A stretch of DNA of 64,000 nucleotides from an uncultured Lachnospiraceae bacterium. GTDB taxonomy: Bacteria > Bacillota > Clostridia > Lachnospirales > Lachnospiraceae. Each line of letters starts with the position of its first letter. The first letter of the stretch is position 1. A program made the translations under genes and the position numbers. A model generated the notes under the pieces. The model saw nothing but the letters and a program-made list of their open reading frames with translations, searched no databases and had not been told where the DNA came from. The stretch covers positions 62,001 through 126,000 of the forward strand of contig CAJUTC010000001.1 of NCBI GenBank assembly GCA_910589195.1, given 5' to 3'. Of the stretch, positions 53,213 to 62,103 are shown piece by piece.

Positions 53213-53310
53213 CCAATTTACCACATAGAGTCTGAAAAAGGAGGCCTTTCATAAATCCTTTGGCAGGGAATTTCTGAGGACGTCCGAAACGATAAGGCAG
53301 GTGAGAAGCA

Positions 53311-54027
53311 GTGAGGGGCAAAATAACAGGGTGGTTTTATCTGTCCATTTGGCTGCTTGGCACCTGCTTTTTTTCGCTGTTGAATCTTGTGATTCATGGA
53401 TTTCTGAAACAGAACCAAAAGGATTTGGAAAAGAGTAAGGAAAGAAATAAGCGTAAGCGGTCTGTCTGGTATGGCGTCATAGGGGGATCTGGAGGGTTCG
53501 TGGCGATACTGTGCGGGCATTACGCAGGAACATCAAAGGAAGAAGGGATTTTGACGTTTCTTTTCCTTGGGGTTCTCACCGTAACAGCGGCAGTGGATCA
53601 GGAAACCATGGAAATACCGGACAGCCTTCCGATTACCGTGCTGATTCTTTCTGCTATTTCCGTGCTGCTTGAGCCGGAAGGACTGTTACAGATGCCCCTT
53701 GCTTCCCGGATTATAGGGTTCTTTTCGGCCAGCGTTCCTATGCTGCTTTTAGCGTTGGCGATTCCAGGGGCGTTTGGAGGCGGTGATATTAAGCTGATGG
53801 CAGCCTGCGGTGCGTTTCTTGGATGGAAACGGAATCTGTTAGCGCTGTTTTTTGCGGTGCTGGGAGGCGGGGTATGGGGAATCTGGCTGTTACTTAAGAA
53901 AAAGGCCACAAGAACAGATGCCTTCGCCTTTGGCCCTTTTTTGTGTACCGGGATGGCAATATCTCTTTTCTGGGGAGAACGGCTGCTGCTGTGGTATTTA
54001 AAGGAGCTGTGGTCCGTGGCCTTTTAA
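53311..54027 (+). CDS. pilD: Prepilin peptidase (A24 family), short form
   Basis: A 238-residue membrane peptidase starting at GTG. VDQETMEIPDSLPI and FGGGDIKLMA hold the two catalytic aspartates of A24 peptidases, and about seven hydrophobic segments can be counted. The segment between the first two (QNQKDLEKSKERNKRKR) is short and lacks the zinc-binding cysteines of the PilD N-methylase domain. It should cleave the leader from the pilins of this operon, perhaps without methylating them. AGGTGAG precedes the start. Confidence 0.85.
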   Translation: MRGKITGWFYLSIWLLGTCFFSLLNLVIHGFLKQNQKDLEKSKERNKRKRSVWYGVIGGSGGFVAILCGHYAGTSKEEGILTFLFLGVLTVTAAVDQETMEIPDSLPITVLILSAISVLLEPEGLLQMPLASRIIGFFSASVPMLLLALAIPGAFGGGDIKLMAACGAFLGWKRNLLALFFAVLGGGVWGIWLLLKKKATRTDAFAFGPFLCTGMAISLFWGERLLLWYLKELWSVAF

Positions 54028-54148
54028 TGGCAGGAGGATGCGGACTGGGCAGTTCCTAATTGTTATGTATGCCTGCAAGGGAATATGATTACAAATATCC
54101 GGGCATAAATGGCTTTGGAAAGTGGCCGGATGGAAAAGGAGGGGGAGG

Positions 54149-55375
54149 ATGCCCTGGTACCGTTATCAAGCTGTAAACGAAAATGGAAAAAAGGTAAAAG
54201 GACGGATGCAGGCGCCTGATGAGAGGAATTTGCATGCTGGCCTGCTGGAAAAAGGGAACTACCTAATCCGGGCGAAGCAAGAGGAGGAAAGGCGGGGAAA
54301 GCGTCCTTTAAAGCTTGGAGAACTTGCGGAATTTTCCAGGGGGCTAGGAACGCTTTTACAAGCAGGAATTCCCCTGGCAAAGGTATTGGATATTCTTTCA
54401 CAAGAGGAAGGCCTAAAGCCAGGCATGAAGAATATGTATCAGGCCATGGGCAACCTTCTCTGCCAGGGAATTTCATTGTCAGAAGCCATGGAACAGCAGG
54501 GCCGTATGTTTCCGGTAATGATGATTTATATGTTCCGGGCATCGGAAGTATCTGGCAGCCTTGGGAAGACTGCTCTGGAACTTGGGGAATATTACAGTCG
54601 GGAACACAAACTGGATTCCCAAATCCGCGGCGCGCTGATTTATCCGAAGATTTTGGCTGCCCTTTTGGTAGTTGTAACAAGCCTTTTGATTGGATTTGTG
54701 CTGCCTCAGTTTGAACCGCTGTTTAGTTTGCTGGAGGAACTTCCTCTTCCTACCCGGATCTTATACGGAGTTACCGGGTTTCTTGTGGAACAGTGGCATT
54801 TGTGCATTGTCATGGCAGCGGCTGTCTGGATGGGTGGGAGGATGTTTTGGAAGGCGCCTGGCATCCGCTTGTGGCTCGATAAAAAGAAGATTGTCTTTCC
54901 GATTTATGGAAAACTCCAGAAGACCATTTATACAGCGCGCTTTTCAAGAACATTAAGTTCCTTGTACGCAGCAGGCATTCCCATAGCGTCTTCATTGGAG
55001 ATTTCCAGGAAAACTATTGGAAATGCCTATATCGAGAAGCAGTTTGATCGTGTGATATCTATGGTAGAAAATGGAAGTGATTTAAGCGCTGCCCTTGACC
55101 AGGCGGACGGATTTTTAAAAAAGCTTATTTTTGCCATCCGTGTTGGAGAGGAAACGGGAAGCCTGGATACGATGCTATTATCCATGGCGGATAGCCTGGA
55201 GTACGATGCTGGGCAGGTCTTAGGCAGGATGGTTTCCTGCCTGGAACCGGTAATGATTCTTGTGATGGCAGTGGTGGTGGGGTTTGTAATGATTGCGGTA
55301 ATGATGCCGATCTATCAGTCGTATCAGGCGATTGAGATGGTTAGCAGTGTGTCAGGGAGAGGATTAGGGGGATGA
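54149..55375 (+). CDS. pilC: Type IV pilus inner membrane platform protein PilC
   Basis: A 408-residue GspF/PilC protein. It opens with PWYRYQAVNENGKKVKGRMQ, and holds two related F domains with ELAEFSRGLGTLLQAGIPLA and ARFSRTLSSLYAAGIPIASS, ending MIAVMMPIYQSYQAI. Three membrane segments are expected. It is the platform connecting the ATPase to pilin assembly. The ATG at 54149 follows AAAGGAGG; nine extra codons upstream are possible. Its end overlaps the pilM-like gene by four bases. Confidence 0.93.
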   Translation: MPWYRYQAVNENGKKVKGRMQAPDERNLHAGLLEKGNYLIRAKQEEERRGKRPLKLGELAEFSRGLGTLLQAGIPLAKVLDILSQEEGLKPGMKNMYQAMGNLLCQGISLSEAMEQQGRMFPVMMIYMFRASEVSGSLGKTALELGEYYSREHKLDSQIRGALIYPKILAALLVVVTSLLIGFVLPQFEPLFSLLEELPLPTRILYGVTGFLVEQWHLCIVMAAAVWMGGRMFWKAPGIRLWLDKKKIVFPIYGKLQKTIYTARFSRTLSSLYAAGIPIASSLEISRKTIGNAYIEKQFDRVISMVENGSDLSAALDQADGFLKKLIFAIRVGEETGSLDTMLLSMADSLEYDAGQVLGRMVSCLEPVMILVMAVVVGFVMIAVMMPIYQSYQAIEMVSSVSGRGLGG

Positions 55376-56856
55376 AAACGGTCATTTATTTGTCAAATCA
55401 GACAATGAAAGTGATAACGGGAGAAGAAAAGAGAGGCGTGCTGACTGTTACCAGAGCGTTTCAGGAAGAAGCGCCAAAATTGTCCATTGTAAATGGACAG
55501 GTGACAGATGATCAAGCGTTTACAACGTTTCTCAAGGAATTTTGGGAGAATCATAAACTTCCCAAGAAAGATGTTTACCTGATTGTAAACAGTACCCAGA
55601 CGGTAATCCGTTTCTTTGAACTTCCTGGCATGTCCCATAAAAAGATGATGGAATATCTGCCAAGGGAATTTTCCGATGTGGATCGGATGCGGGATCCTGT
55701 TTATGGTTACGGCATACTGGGAAAAGGAAAGTCGGTTCCCATGATGCGGATGTTTGGCGTGATGATGGAACGGGTCTTTCTTAAGGAACATATCAACAGG
55801 TTTCAAGCGTTGGGCATCAGGATTGCGTCAGTGGAAACGGAACTTACAGCAAAGCTTCATCTGCTTGAGCGTTTGGAACATATTCAGGGGAAGGTGTGCG
55901 GCGTGCTTTTGCTGGATGGAGTTACGCTATTATCGATTTTATGGGTTAACCATTCGTTTCTCCATTTTAACCGGACCCGTATGGCTGGAGGAAGTAAGAA
56001 AGAGCCAGTGGGAGAATTTTGTGCCAGAGGAATTAGCTCTCTGGTTCAGTTTGCCCGGGCACAGCGGATTGCGGATGAGCTGCAGGAAATTTACGCTGGC
56101 GGAATGAAAGAAGAAGAGTTTTCCTGCTGTGAATCCGCCCTTAGCCATATGGAGCAGGGGCTAAGGCTGCGCTGCCTGGAAGAGGGTGTGGGGAGCAGAA
56201 TCAGATTGCCGAAAGAACCGTGCGAGCTGGGGACATTCGGGGCGGCAATCGGAGGCCTTTGTGTCCGGCGGGGAAAGGAAAACCTGCTTCATCAATATCG
56301 TATGGATCCAAAGTTTTTGGCGCAGAGAAGAGAATTACTTCGGTTGGCTGCTCCAGCCATGTGTTTCCTGATTATGCTGCTGCCCGCTCTGTTATTTCAG
56401 GCGGGAAACTGGTTTCACATTGCGGGACAGATTAACCGGTGCCTGGATGAACTATCGGATCCGCAGGTTTTGGCTGGAGCTGCCAGATACGATCAGCTTA
56501 AGTCCGAGAATATTGCTTTGCGCCATCAGATTGAAGAAGCAATAAGAGCAGAATCCATTATCAGCTCTTATCCGGTAATGGATGGGGAAATTGATGATGC
56601 GGTGGAGCGATGTGCCAGTGGATTGGTGACAGCAGAAGTAACCGGGTTCCAGGCATCACAAGGTCTGGTACAAGTCAGTGGTTTAGCGGAAGATGAAAGG
56701 GCGGTTCATTCTTTTATTGAAAGGCTGGTGGAAGAACGTCAGATCTTTTCGGACATTCACTACACAGGTTTTGAATATGTGGAAAATGATAAAGCCTGGC
56801 GGTTATGGGCTGACTGCTACTTAACGCCCATGGAAGGAGAGGAAACAGCAAAATGA
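55372..56856 (+). CDS. PilM-PilN fusion-like pilus assembly protein
   Basis: A 494-residue protein. Residues about 1-300 match PilM, the actin-like cytoplasmic ATPase of type IV pili (opening VIYLSNQTMKVITGEE, and CELGTFGAAIGGL as the adenosine-region motif). A membrane segment follows (about 325-346), then a coiled region and a domain like PilN (VTGFQASQGLVQVSGLAEDE). Most pilus operons encode PilM and PilN as two proteins; here one chain joins them. It starts in the stop of pilC and ends inside pilO by four bases. Confidence 0.82.
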   Translation: MKTVIYLSNQTMKVITGEEKRGVLTVTRAFQEEAPKLSIVNGQVTDDQAFTTFLKEFWENHKLPKKDVYLIVNSTQTVIRFFELPGMSHKKMMEYLPREFSDVDRMRDPVYGYGILGKGKSVPMMRMFGVMMERVFLKEHINRFQALGIRIASVETELTAKLHLLERLEHIQGKVCGVLLLDGVTLLSILWVNHSFLHFNRTRMAGGSKKEPVGEFCARGISSLVQFARAQRIADELQEIYAGGMKEEEFSCCESALSHMEQGLRLRCLEEGVGSRIRLPKEPCELGTFGAAIGGLCVRRGKENLLHQYRMDPKFLAQRRELLRLAAPAMCFLIMLLPALLFQAGNWFHIAGQINRCLDELSDPQVLAGAARYDQLKSENIALRHQIEEAIRAESIISSYPVMDGEIDDAVERCASGLVTAEVTGFQASQGLVQVSGLAEDERAVHSFIERLVEERQIFSDIHYTGFEYVENDKAWRLWADCYLTPMEGEETAK

Positions 56857-57476
56857 AGCTGGAAGTGACGGAGCGGGATAAGCGGCTGTTAAGCTTTTTG
56901 CTGGCATTGCTTGTGGCTGCAGCCTGTATTTTTCTGGGAATCATACCGCTGCACAAGGCAAACATGGAAATGAAAAACAAGTTAGAATCAGTAAAGGCTG
57001 AAGTAGAGGAAAAGCACAGAAGGATTGCAGGTCTTGCCCAGATAAAAAGCGTAAATGAAGAACTTCGCGGCAAGCTGCAGACCGTAAGAGAGCCGTTTTA
57101 TCCTAAGATGGAAAGCCAGGAGATTGATCGGATTCTTACGGAAATGGCACTGGAATACGGTCTGTCAATTAAACGGATGGAGATTCGGATGCCAGCGGAA
57201 CCATTTAAGCTTTTGCCTTATGGACTGGATCCGGAACCGGCAGAGGACTTAAAGGAACCGGCAAGCATATTCCAGGCCAAGGTGCTGTTAGAGGTAACTG
57301 GCAGCAGGGAGGGCAAAAGCGTTCTTCTAGATAAAATTACAGGAGAAACAAAGGGAATGCGTATCCTTACCATGCGCAGGTTAAAGATGAAAAGCCGTGG
57401 CGAAGCAGAAGGAAATTGGGAGGAACAAGAGATATTGGAACTGCTTCTGGAAGTGTCTATGTGCGGGGAGGAGTAA
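56853..57476 (+). CDS. pilO: PilO-like pilus assembly protein
   Basis: A 207-residue protein with one N-terminal membrane segment (about 13-32), a coiled coil (about 38-75) and a small periplasm-facing domain, the PilO/GspM layout. EIDRILTEMALEYGLSIKR lies in the C-terminal domain. It would pair with the PilN part of the upstream protein. It starts four bases before that gene ends, indicating coupling. Sequence match to PilO is weak; gene order carries the call. Confidence 0.75.
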   Translation: MKLEVTERDKRLLSFLLALLVAAACIFLGIIPLHKANMEMKNKLESVKAEVEEKHRRIAGLAQIKSVNEELRGKLQTVREPFYPKMESQEIDRILTEMALEYGLSIKRMEIRMPAEPFKLLPYGLDPEPAEDLKEPASIFQAKVLLEVTGSREGKSVLLDKITGETKGMRILTMRRLKMKSRGEAEGNWEEQEILELLLEVSMCGEE

Positions 57477-57506
57477 AAAGGTACGTTAAAAGGAAAGGGT
57501 GGGAGG

Positions 57507-59207
57507 ATGGAAGAAAAACACAGTGTTCAGGGGCTCCGCATGGGTGATGTGCTGAAAAAATCCGGATATGTAACGGATGAACAGATAGAGATTGCTTTGG
57601 CTTACCAGGAAGACCACAGCGGCATCCGCCTGGGAACAGCATTGATAGAGCTGGGATATATTTCAGAAAGGCAAATGTTAACCGCTCTGGGAATCCGGCT
57701 GGGTTTAAAGGTGGAGGAGCTGCCGCGGATCCAGGTGGAGCTGGAAGCGGTAATGAAAGTTCCGGCTCAGGCAGCCACCCGCCACCAGATTCTTCCAATC
57801 AAAATGAAATCCGGCATTCTGACGGTTTTAACCAATGATCCCTTAAACTTTTACGGCCTGGAAGATATCCGTCAGATTACAGGCATGGATCTGGAACTGT
57901 GCCTGTGTGAATCGGCACCCTTGTCCAATGGGATTCAGTATTACTATGCGGAAATAGAAGCCAGGAAAGCTGCCAGCAAGGCAAATGAAAGCCAGAATAA
58001 AAAGCAAGGCGGCAAACTGCTGATTACGGATCCGGATTTCGAAACACCAGTGATTGAGTTATTTTATAATTTTATGAAGCGGGCTTACCAAAGCCGCGCC
58101 AGTGACATCCATATAGAACCGTATGAGGATAAAACCATGGTGCGCATGCGGATTGACGGCGTTATGACCCAGTTTGTGGTCTTGCGGAAAGCCATCCACC
58201 TTCCATTGATTGCCAGAATCAAAATTATGGGCGATTTGGATATTGCAGAGCGCAGGCTTCCTCAGGACGGGCATTTTAAGATGGAAATTGATGGGGAAAC
58301 TGTAAATACCAGAGTTTCCATCCTTCCTACAGTATTTGGAGAAAAAGCAGTGATTCGGCTTCTTTCAGGAAATTACCAAATTGATTCGGAAGATACATTT
58401 GGAATGGGTCCAAGGGAGTTCTCTGTTATGGAAAGGCTGCTGGAAGCGCCAAACGGCCTGATTTACTTAACTGGCCCTACAGGTTCCGGAAAAACAACAA
58501 CCTTGTATCTGATCTTAAGCAAACTTTCGGGACGGCCTGTTAATATTTGCACCATAGAGGATCCGGTAGAGAAAAATATAACCGGAATCAGCCAGTGCCA
58601 GGTGAACCTTCCGGCAGGCATTACCTTTGAAAAAGGCCTCCGTGCTTTGCTTAGGCAAGATCCGGATATTATTATGGTAGGAGAAACCAGAGATGAGGAA
58701 ACGGCTGCGATTTCCGTCCGTGCGGCGATTACAGGCCATTTAGTGCTGTCTACCCTCCATACAAATGACGCCGCGGCATCGATTATCCGATTGGAGGATA
58801 TGGGAGTAGAACCGTATTTGCTGGCTGGTTCTTTAACCGGGATTGTGGCTCAGCGGCTGATGAAAAAGCTTTGCCCGGAATGCGCAAAAGAGAAAGACGC
58901 CAGTGAAGAAGAACGGCGGCTGCTTGGAAAGAAGGCAGTAAAGATCCGGACTTGCACAGGCTGTCCTTCCTGCAAAGGCACCGGGTACCAGGGAAGGATT
59001 GCGATTCATGAAATCCTGGTTGCGGATTCTACCGTGCGCAGGATGATTTCCCAGCATGCGGACAGGGAGCAAATTCAGGAATATGCCAGGAAAAAACAGG
59101 GAATGCGCACATTGCGGGAATGTGGGGCGGAGCTGGTTCTTAAGGGGATTACCACAATAGAGGAGTTTAAGAAGGTGGTGTATTACGATGAATGGGAGGC
59201 CTTTTAA
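57507..59207 (+). CDS. pilB: Type IV pilus assembly ATPase PilB
   Basis: A 566-residue GspE/PilB ATPase. An N-terminal domain (about 1-150) is followed by the motor: Walker A GPTGSGKT (323-330), the Asp and His boxes, Walker B region RQDPDIIMVGETRDEETA, and a zinc-binding Cys cluster (Cys456/459, 483/486/489). It powers pilus extension. GGGTGGGAGG precedes the ATG. No PilT-type retraction ATPase is present in the window. Confidence 0.95.
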   Translation: MEEKHSVQGLRMGDVLKKSGYVTDEQIEIALAYQEDHSGIRLGTALIELGYISERQMLTALGIRLGLKVEELPRIQVELEAVMKVPAQAATRHQILPIKMKSGILTVLTNDPLNFYGLEDIRQITGMDLELCLCESAPLSNGIQYYYAEIEARKAASKANESQNKKQGGKLLITDPDFETPVIELFYNFMKRAYQSRASDIHIEPYEDKTMVRMRIDGVMTQFVVLRKAIHLPLIARIKIMGDLDIAERRLPQDGHFKMEIDGETVNTRVSILPTVFGEKAVIRLLSGNYQIDSEDTFGMGPREFSVMERLLEAPNGLIYLTGPTGSGKTTTLYLILSKLSGRPVNICTIEDPVEKNITGISQCQVNLPAGITFEKGLRALLRQDPDIIMVGETRDEETAAISVRAAITGHLVLSTLHTNDAAASIIRLEDMGVEPYLLAGSLTGIVAQRLMKKLCPECAKEKDASEEERRLLGKKAVKIRTCTGCPSCKGTGYQGRIAIHEILVADSTVRRMISQHADREQIQEYARKKQGMRTLRECGAELVLKGITTIEEFKKVVYYDEWEAF

Positions 59208-60495
59208 CAAGAAGCCTCTTTGCGAAAAAGGTGGCGTTACTCTGGTAGAAGTTACGGTTGTTATGGCAATTATAACAGTTCTTTTCGCTGCAGCCGCTAA
59301 AGGATTGATAGGCTATTACCAGTATGGAGAATGGAAAAGGCAGAACCAGTACGCGAAAATTATCTATTTAGCCGCCCAGTCCGAGCTAACACAGCTCTCC
59401 CAATCCGGGTGGCCTTTGGGGGAAGAAAGCTTGTTTACAGAAGAAAACCGTCTGGATGAAGAATATGGATCTGGAATTTATTTTCTGGAAGCCAGAGGAG
59501 CCTCCGCATCCAGCCATGGCTTTGAGGGAGATTATAAACGGTATCAAACGGGCGAATTAGACCAACGAAAGATAGAAGACAGAAGAATACAGGCATTATA
59601 CCAGCTTTTAGATCCCTATATCTTAGACAAGTCGGTTTTTCTGAAGGGAACCATACGAATTGAGCTGCAGCCCTGGGAAGGATTGGTTTCCCGGTGTTTT
59701 TACAGCAGCCAGGGAGAACTGCCAGATTGGAGTTTGGAGGGAAAAGACAATGGTTCAAAGTGGAAAGGCCCGGGCTGCTACGGTGTGGACACCCTGCTGG
59801 ATCCAGTAAGGAGAACGGCAAGCCAGCCTCAAATACAAGAACTTAAGCTGTATCAACAGCCTGTTTTAGGGGAAAGCGAGAGAAAGGATCTTTATATAAG
59901 CTGGGAGCTTTTAGGAGAAGCGCTCAATGGATGGAAACAGCTATCCTATGATATTGGAATTTACGGTGGAGACCATCACATCTGTACAATCCTGATAAAT
60001 GCGGAAGATGATTTTGAAGATAGTTTTTTGGGCGGGTACGTAGGGGTGCCTAAGAAATTATCCAGCCTGGATTATGGGCAGGAACCGCAGATGCTGCAGG
60101 CCAAGGTTTGTCGGGATGGACAAATGGAATGGTATTGTTTTGAGGTTTCGCTGGATGAAAGAGAATACCAGATCACATTAAAGTTAGATTCAATGGAGGA
60201 AACCAGCGGATGGAGGGAAGAAATACCAATGATAGGAAGTGACAGCGATGCCAGGGAAGAGGAGGCCTGTTTTTTTCTTAGAAGGTTTCTTTTAGCAGAA
60301 GAAGATATTCCGGATTTTGAGGAATTAAGCTGCAGGGTAATTGGCTATCAAACAGAAGGCCCGGCTGCTTCTATGAAAGAGAGCAACCCTGTCCGATACA
60401 ATTTTTGGGAAGAAGAGGAAGGCAACGACCTAGAGGAAAAGGAAAAAGAGGAAATGGCAGAAGAGGAAAAGGCGGATGAAAGGGATAAACCGTAA
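59188..60495 (+). CDS. Large prepilin-like minor pilin
   Basis: A 435-residue protein with a prepilin-type N-terminus: CEKGG|VTLVEVTVVMAIIT, with Glu at +5 of the mature part. At 435 residues it is far longer than most pilins. The body holds mixed beta-rich sequence, and the last 30 residues are almost entirely Glu/Lys/Asp. It starts 20 bases inside pilB, so translation is coupled. It may be a tip or priming pseudopilin (GspK-like). Confidence 0.75.
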   Translation: MNGRPFNKKPLCEKGGVTLVEVTVVMAIITVLFAAAAKGLIGYYQYGEWKRQNQYAKIIYLAAQSELTQLSQSGWPLGEESLFTEENRLDEEYGSGIYFLEARGASASSHGFEGDYKRYQTGELDQRKIEDRRIQALYQLLDPYILDKSVFLKGTIRIELQPWEGLVSRCFYSSQGELPDWSLEGKDNGSKWKGPGCYGVDTLLDPVRRTASQPQIQELKLYQQPVLGESERKDLYISWELLGEALNGWKQLSYDIGIYGGDHHICTILINAEDDFEDSFLGGYVGVPKKLSSLDYGQEPQMLQAKVCRDGQMEWYCFEVSLDEREYQITLKLDSMEETSGWREEIPMIGSDSDAREEEACFFLRRFLLAEEDIPDFEELSCRVIGYQTEGPAASMKESNPVRYNFWEEEEGNDLEEKEKEEMAEEEKADERDKP

Positions 60496-61036
60496 GGGCA
60501 GCACGTTAATTTTTGTAATGTGTGTAATGATGGTAGTCACAGCGTTAAGCTTATCCCTGCTTTTGGGAGCATCCTTCCTGCTTGCTGCCCGCCGCCGGGT
60601 TTTTCATAAAGAGCAGTGCCGCATTATGGCAGAATCCGTAAGTGCGCAGATCTACAGGGAGTTAACCAGTCAGCTTTATAACCAGATTCCATGGGAACAT
60701 CAGCAGGAGGAGAGCTTGTGGAGTTATGCCGGGGCATATGCTTGCGAAGGGGATACCGCAAAACGGACATTCCGGCTGGACGGCCAAGAAAATAAAAACT
60801 GGCCACAGGAAGCAGGCAGCATTACAATTTGCCTTTCCTGTGAAGAGAAAGGCCAGGAACCTTGGGATAGGAACGGAAATTGGGCGGATTATTTTTGGGA
60901 AACGGACATTGATTTATCGGTAGAGATTAGTTGTACCAGCTACGGTTCTACTTATAAGATAACGGATATTTACCACAAAGTAAATGGCCGGGAGGTGTAT
61001 TCCTGGAAGTGGTCTGGTCTGTCAGAAAGGAAGTAG
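60476..61036 (+). CDS. PilX-like minor pilus protein
   Basis: A 186-residue protein: NRKGSTLIFVMCVMMVVTALSLS gives a short basic leader, Gly, and a hydrophobic segment as in PilX/PilX-N proteins, though Glu at +5 is absent. The remainder (AARRRVFHKEQCRIMAES) fits this group. It likely interacts with the other minor pilins to start pilus assembly. It overlaps the upstream gene by 20 bases. Confidence 0.65.
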   Translation: MKGINRKGSTLIFVMCVMMVVTALSLSLLLGASFLLAARRRVFHKEQCRIMAESVSAQIYRELTSQLYNQIPWEHQQEESLWSYAGAYACEGDTAKRTFRLDGQENKNWPQEAGSITICLSCEEKGQEPWDRNGNWADYFWETDIDLSVEISCTSYGSTYKITDIYHKVNGREVYSWKWSGLSERK

Positions 61037-61042
61037 GCAGGT

Positions 61043-61423
61043 TTGAAAAGTAAAGGCACCACTATGGTGGAAGTGATGGTCAGCTTTGCTGTGCTGGGGA
61101 TGCTTGCTGTTTTGTTTTCCAATATTTTATTATTTTCCGGCCAAACGGCGGCAAAGACAGAAAAGATGATGGAAAAAGACCGCCAGTTTTATGAAAAGTA
61201 TTATCTGGGGCAGGGGATCCAAAAGGAAAAGGTAGGAGGAGGAAGGGTTGCGTGTTACCGGATTGATGAGGAAGGGAAGGTGGATTTTCAGGATTTTTTT
61301 CTGCTGGAAGGAATGAATGTTTTCCGCTATACCGATGCGGAAGGCGGCCTTAGTCAGGTGTATGATGTGGCAATGGAGGAAAGGCTAGACGAGGAAGAAG
61401 AGGAAGTAAAGGAAAGCAAGTAA
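61043..61423 (+). CDS. Minor prepilin-like protein (TTG start)
   Basis: A 126-residue protein with a prepilin-type start, KSKG|TTMVEVMVSFAVLGM (Gly -1, Glu +5), and an acidic tail. TTG is used with AGGCAGG close by. An ATG eight codons later would lose the cleavage signal. It begins six bases after the PilX-like gene ends, and is probably a minor pilin. Confidence 0.72.
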   Translation: MKSKGTTMVEVMVSFAVLGMLAVLFSNILLFSGQTAAKTEKMMEKDRQFYEKYYLGQGIQKEKVGGGRVACYRIDEEGKVDFQDFFLLEGMNVFRYTDAEGGLSQVYDVAMEERLDEEEEEVKESK

Positions 61424-61461
61424 TAAGGAAAGTAAGAAGAGGGGCAAAAAGAGGCGGCGGT

Positions 61462-62097
61462 ATGATGAAGCAGAAGACAAAAAAACAAAAGAACCAAAAC
61501 AGGAAAGGCTATACCATAATTGAGCTGGTAGTCAGTTTTGCGCTGGCTGGCCTGTTTTTAAGCGGGGCCGGCATGCTCCTTGCCCAAAGCATGAACCGCC
61601 ACTATCAAATGAACCTTAGGATTGATATGATCTCAGTTAGCCAGGTTATTCTGGATAAAATAACAGGGGAGCTGGCTGCGGCCAAAAATAACGGGCATGC
61701 CAGTACCTTTGTGCGGCTGTCTTCTAAAGGCAGTACAGGAAGGCCAGCGGTTTTTTTCATATCCCGGGAGGCGGTTCCGGCAGAACTGACCTGGATAAAC
61801 GAAGAAGGGCGTGGAGGGATTCTGCTTTTTTTCCAGACAAAGCTGACTGACGGCGAAACCATAACAGAGCAATGGGCATTTGATTCAAAGCTATACCAGG
61901 GCTGTGTGATTGAAGCGCTGGATTTTACCCAGCTAGAGAGGAACGATGGCAGACCCACGAATATCATTAAAGTTAGTTTAACTCTCCGGCACCAAAAAAC
62001 CGGCATCCTGTATTCAGAAAGCCGGTGTGTGCCCTGCAGCCAATTCAGGGAAGCAGAGGATATCAGCCGTATTGTTGTAGACGGATCATCCAAATAG
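61462..62097 (+). CDS. Minor prepilin-like protein
   Basis: A 211-residue protein with a clear class III leader: a Lys/Gln-rich start, KG|YTIIELVVSFALAGLF with Glu +5, and then a soluble domain containing LTWINEEGRGGILLFFQ. It is the last gene of the pilus operon and runs tail-to-tail into the signal peptidase gene with a gap of six bases. No hairpin terminator separates the two convergent genes. Confidence 0.78.
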   Translation: MMKQKTKKQKNQNRKGYTIIELVVSFALAGLFLSGAGMLLAQSMNRHYQMNLRIDMISVSQVILDKITGELAAAKNNGHASTFVRLSSKGSTGRPAVFFISREAVPAELTWINEEGRGGILLFFQTKLTDGETITEQWAFDSKLYQGCVIEALDFTQLERNDGRPTNIIKVSLTLRHQKTGILYSESRCVPCSQFREAEDISRIVVDGSSK

Positions 62098-62103
62098 AAA
62101 CCC

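Noticed and set aside
54063..54680. Minus-strand open frame of 205 codons opposite pilC
   Set aside because: Antisense to pilC, which has clear GspF motifs; no domain or start signal supports it.
61605..62093. Minus-strand open frame of 162 codons opposite the last minor pilin
   Set aside because: Antisense to a gene with a good prepilin signal; contains no recognisable motif.
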